A stretch of 6,419 nt of DNA, taken from NCBI GenBank assembly GCA_031277355.1, contig JAITMN010000214.1, positions 1-6,419 on the forward strand. Direction: 5' to 3'. Below the pieces are notes generated by a model. The model had not been told where the DNA came from. It ran no database searches and saw only the letters and a list, made by a program, of their open reading frames with translations. This document shows positions 6,139-6,419 of the stretch, piece by piece (position 1 is the first letter of the stretch; every line of letters starts with the position of its first letter). The translations under genes and the position numbers were made by a program. This stretch comes from Nevskiaceae bacterium (GTDB lineage: Bacteria; Pseudomonadota; Gammaproteobacteria; Steroidobacterales; Steroidobacteraceae).

Positions 6139-6150
6139 GCCGGGCGTCGC
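6125..6150. terminator. Candidate bidirectional terminator hairpin at the ATPase/lldD convergence
   Basis: GCGACG (6125-6130) pairs with CGTCGC (6145-6150) and, inside an A-G mismatch, CCG (6132-6134) pairs with CGG (6141-6143). This makes a 9-bp GC-rich stem with a 6-nt loop TTAAGC that holds both stop codons. On the minus strand the stem is followed by TTTC, a weak T-tract, so it could end lldD transcription. No T-run follows on the plus strand. Confidence 0.4.
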
Positions 6151-6419
6151 GCCAGCAGATCAGGCGTGATGTCGGCGATGGACTTCACTCCCGTCAACGT
6201 CATCGCCACGCGCATTTCTTTTTCGATCAGCGTCAACAGATTTTCCACACCCGCCTGACCGGCCGTGGCGAGCGCATAAATGAACGCGCGGCCCAGCAGC
6301 ACGGTGTCGGCGCCGAGTGCAATCATCCGCACCACATCAAGGCCGGTGCGCACGCCCGAGTCGGCCAGAATCGTGGTCTGCCCCTTCACCGCATCGACAA
6401 TGGCGGGCAGCGCACGCGC
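6135..6419 (-). CDS. lldD: L-lactate dehydrogenase (FMN-dependent, respiratory) LldD, C-terminal part, cut by window edge
   Basis: The frame is open to the right edge of the window, so the start is not seen; 94 residues plus the stop remain. They match the C-terminus of LldD, the membrane-associated FMN enzyme that oxidises L-lactate to pyruvate and passes electrons to the respiratory chain. The visible sequence starts ARALPAIVDAVKGQTTILAD and contains ILADSGVRTGLDVVRMIALG and GADTVLLGRAFIYALATAG, which hold the FMN-phosphate-binding Gly-Arg region of alpha-hydroxy-acid oxidases, then AGVENLLTLIEKEMRVAMTL and TGVKSIADIT. The close match to the E. coli LldD tail favours LldD over glycolate or mandelate oxidases. 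The protein ends RRPA soon after the SIADIT segment, so it is somewhat shorter at the C-terminus than E. coli LldD. Its TAA overlaps the ATPase-FHA stop by 4 bp. Confidence 0.9.
   Translation of the reverse strand, partial: ARALPAIVDAVKGQTTILADSGVRTGLDVVRMIALGADTVLLGRAFIYALATAGQAGVENLLTLIEKEMRVAMTLTGVKSIADITPDLLARRPA

Overview
The window is GC-rich, gene-dense chromosomal DNA of a proteobacterium, most likely a gammaproteobacterium near the Lysobacterales (Xanthomonadales). I judge this from the PurE sequence (for example the VPVQSKALNGMDSLLS stretch), the pmbA/darP(yjgA) head-to-head pair, and an LldD of the enterobacterial and xanthomonad type. The taxonomy is from memory of these families, not from a search. 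It looks like core genome: there are no insertion sequences, integrases, CRISPR arrays, tRNAs or rRNAs, and no gene-free stretch reaches 300 bases.

Layout, left to right. A YihY/BrkB-family inner-membrane protein (53-1396, +) runs tail-to-tail into pmbA/tldE (1393-2739, -), with their stop codons overlapping by 4 bp. pmbA then diverges, across only 17 bp, from a rightward block: a short darP/yjgA (2757-3068), purE (3065-3556), purK (3564-4646) and an ExeA-like AAA+ ATPase fused to an FHA domain (4657-6138). Spacing in this block is a 4-bp overlap, a 7-bp gap and a 10-bp gap, so it can be read as one operon. The ATPase gene runs tail-to-tail into the 3' end of lldD (6135-6419, -; cut by the window edge), again with a 4-bp overlap of the stops.

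Functions. PurK and PurE catalyse consecutive steps of purine synthesis (AIR to N5-CAIR to CAIR). DarP is a 50S assembly factor, and PmbA/TldE is half of the TldD/E protease that matures modified peptides. LldD oxidises L-lactate in the respiratory chain. The ATPase-FHA protein has no partner gene in view and its pathway is open.

Most worth a second look: the DarP protein lacks about the C-terminal 40% of the E. coli protein; the ExeA-type ATPase carries an FHA domain and an acidic tail encoded by an 18-bp tandem repeat; the YihY protein also ends in an acidic tail encoded by a 15-bp tandem repeat; both convergent junctions overlap by 4 bp within potential hairpins; and no visible start codon has a Shine-Dalgarno sequence, while three have a TAnnnT hexamer 6-7 nt upstream, which suggests leaderless transcripts.
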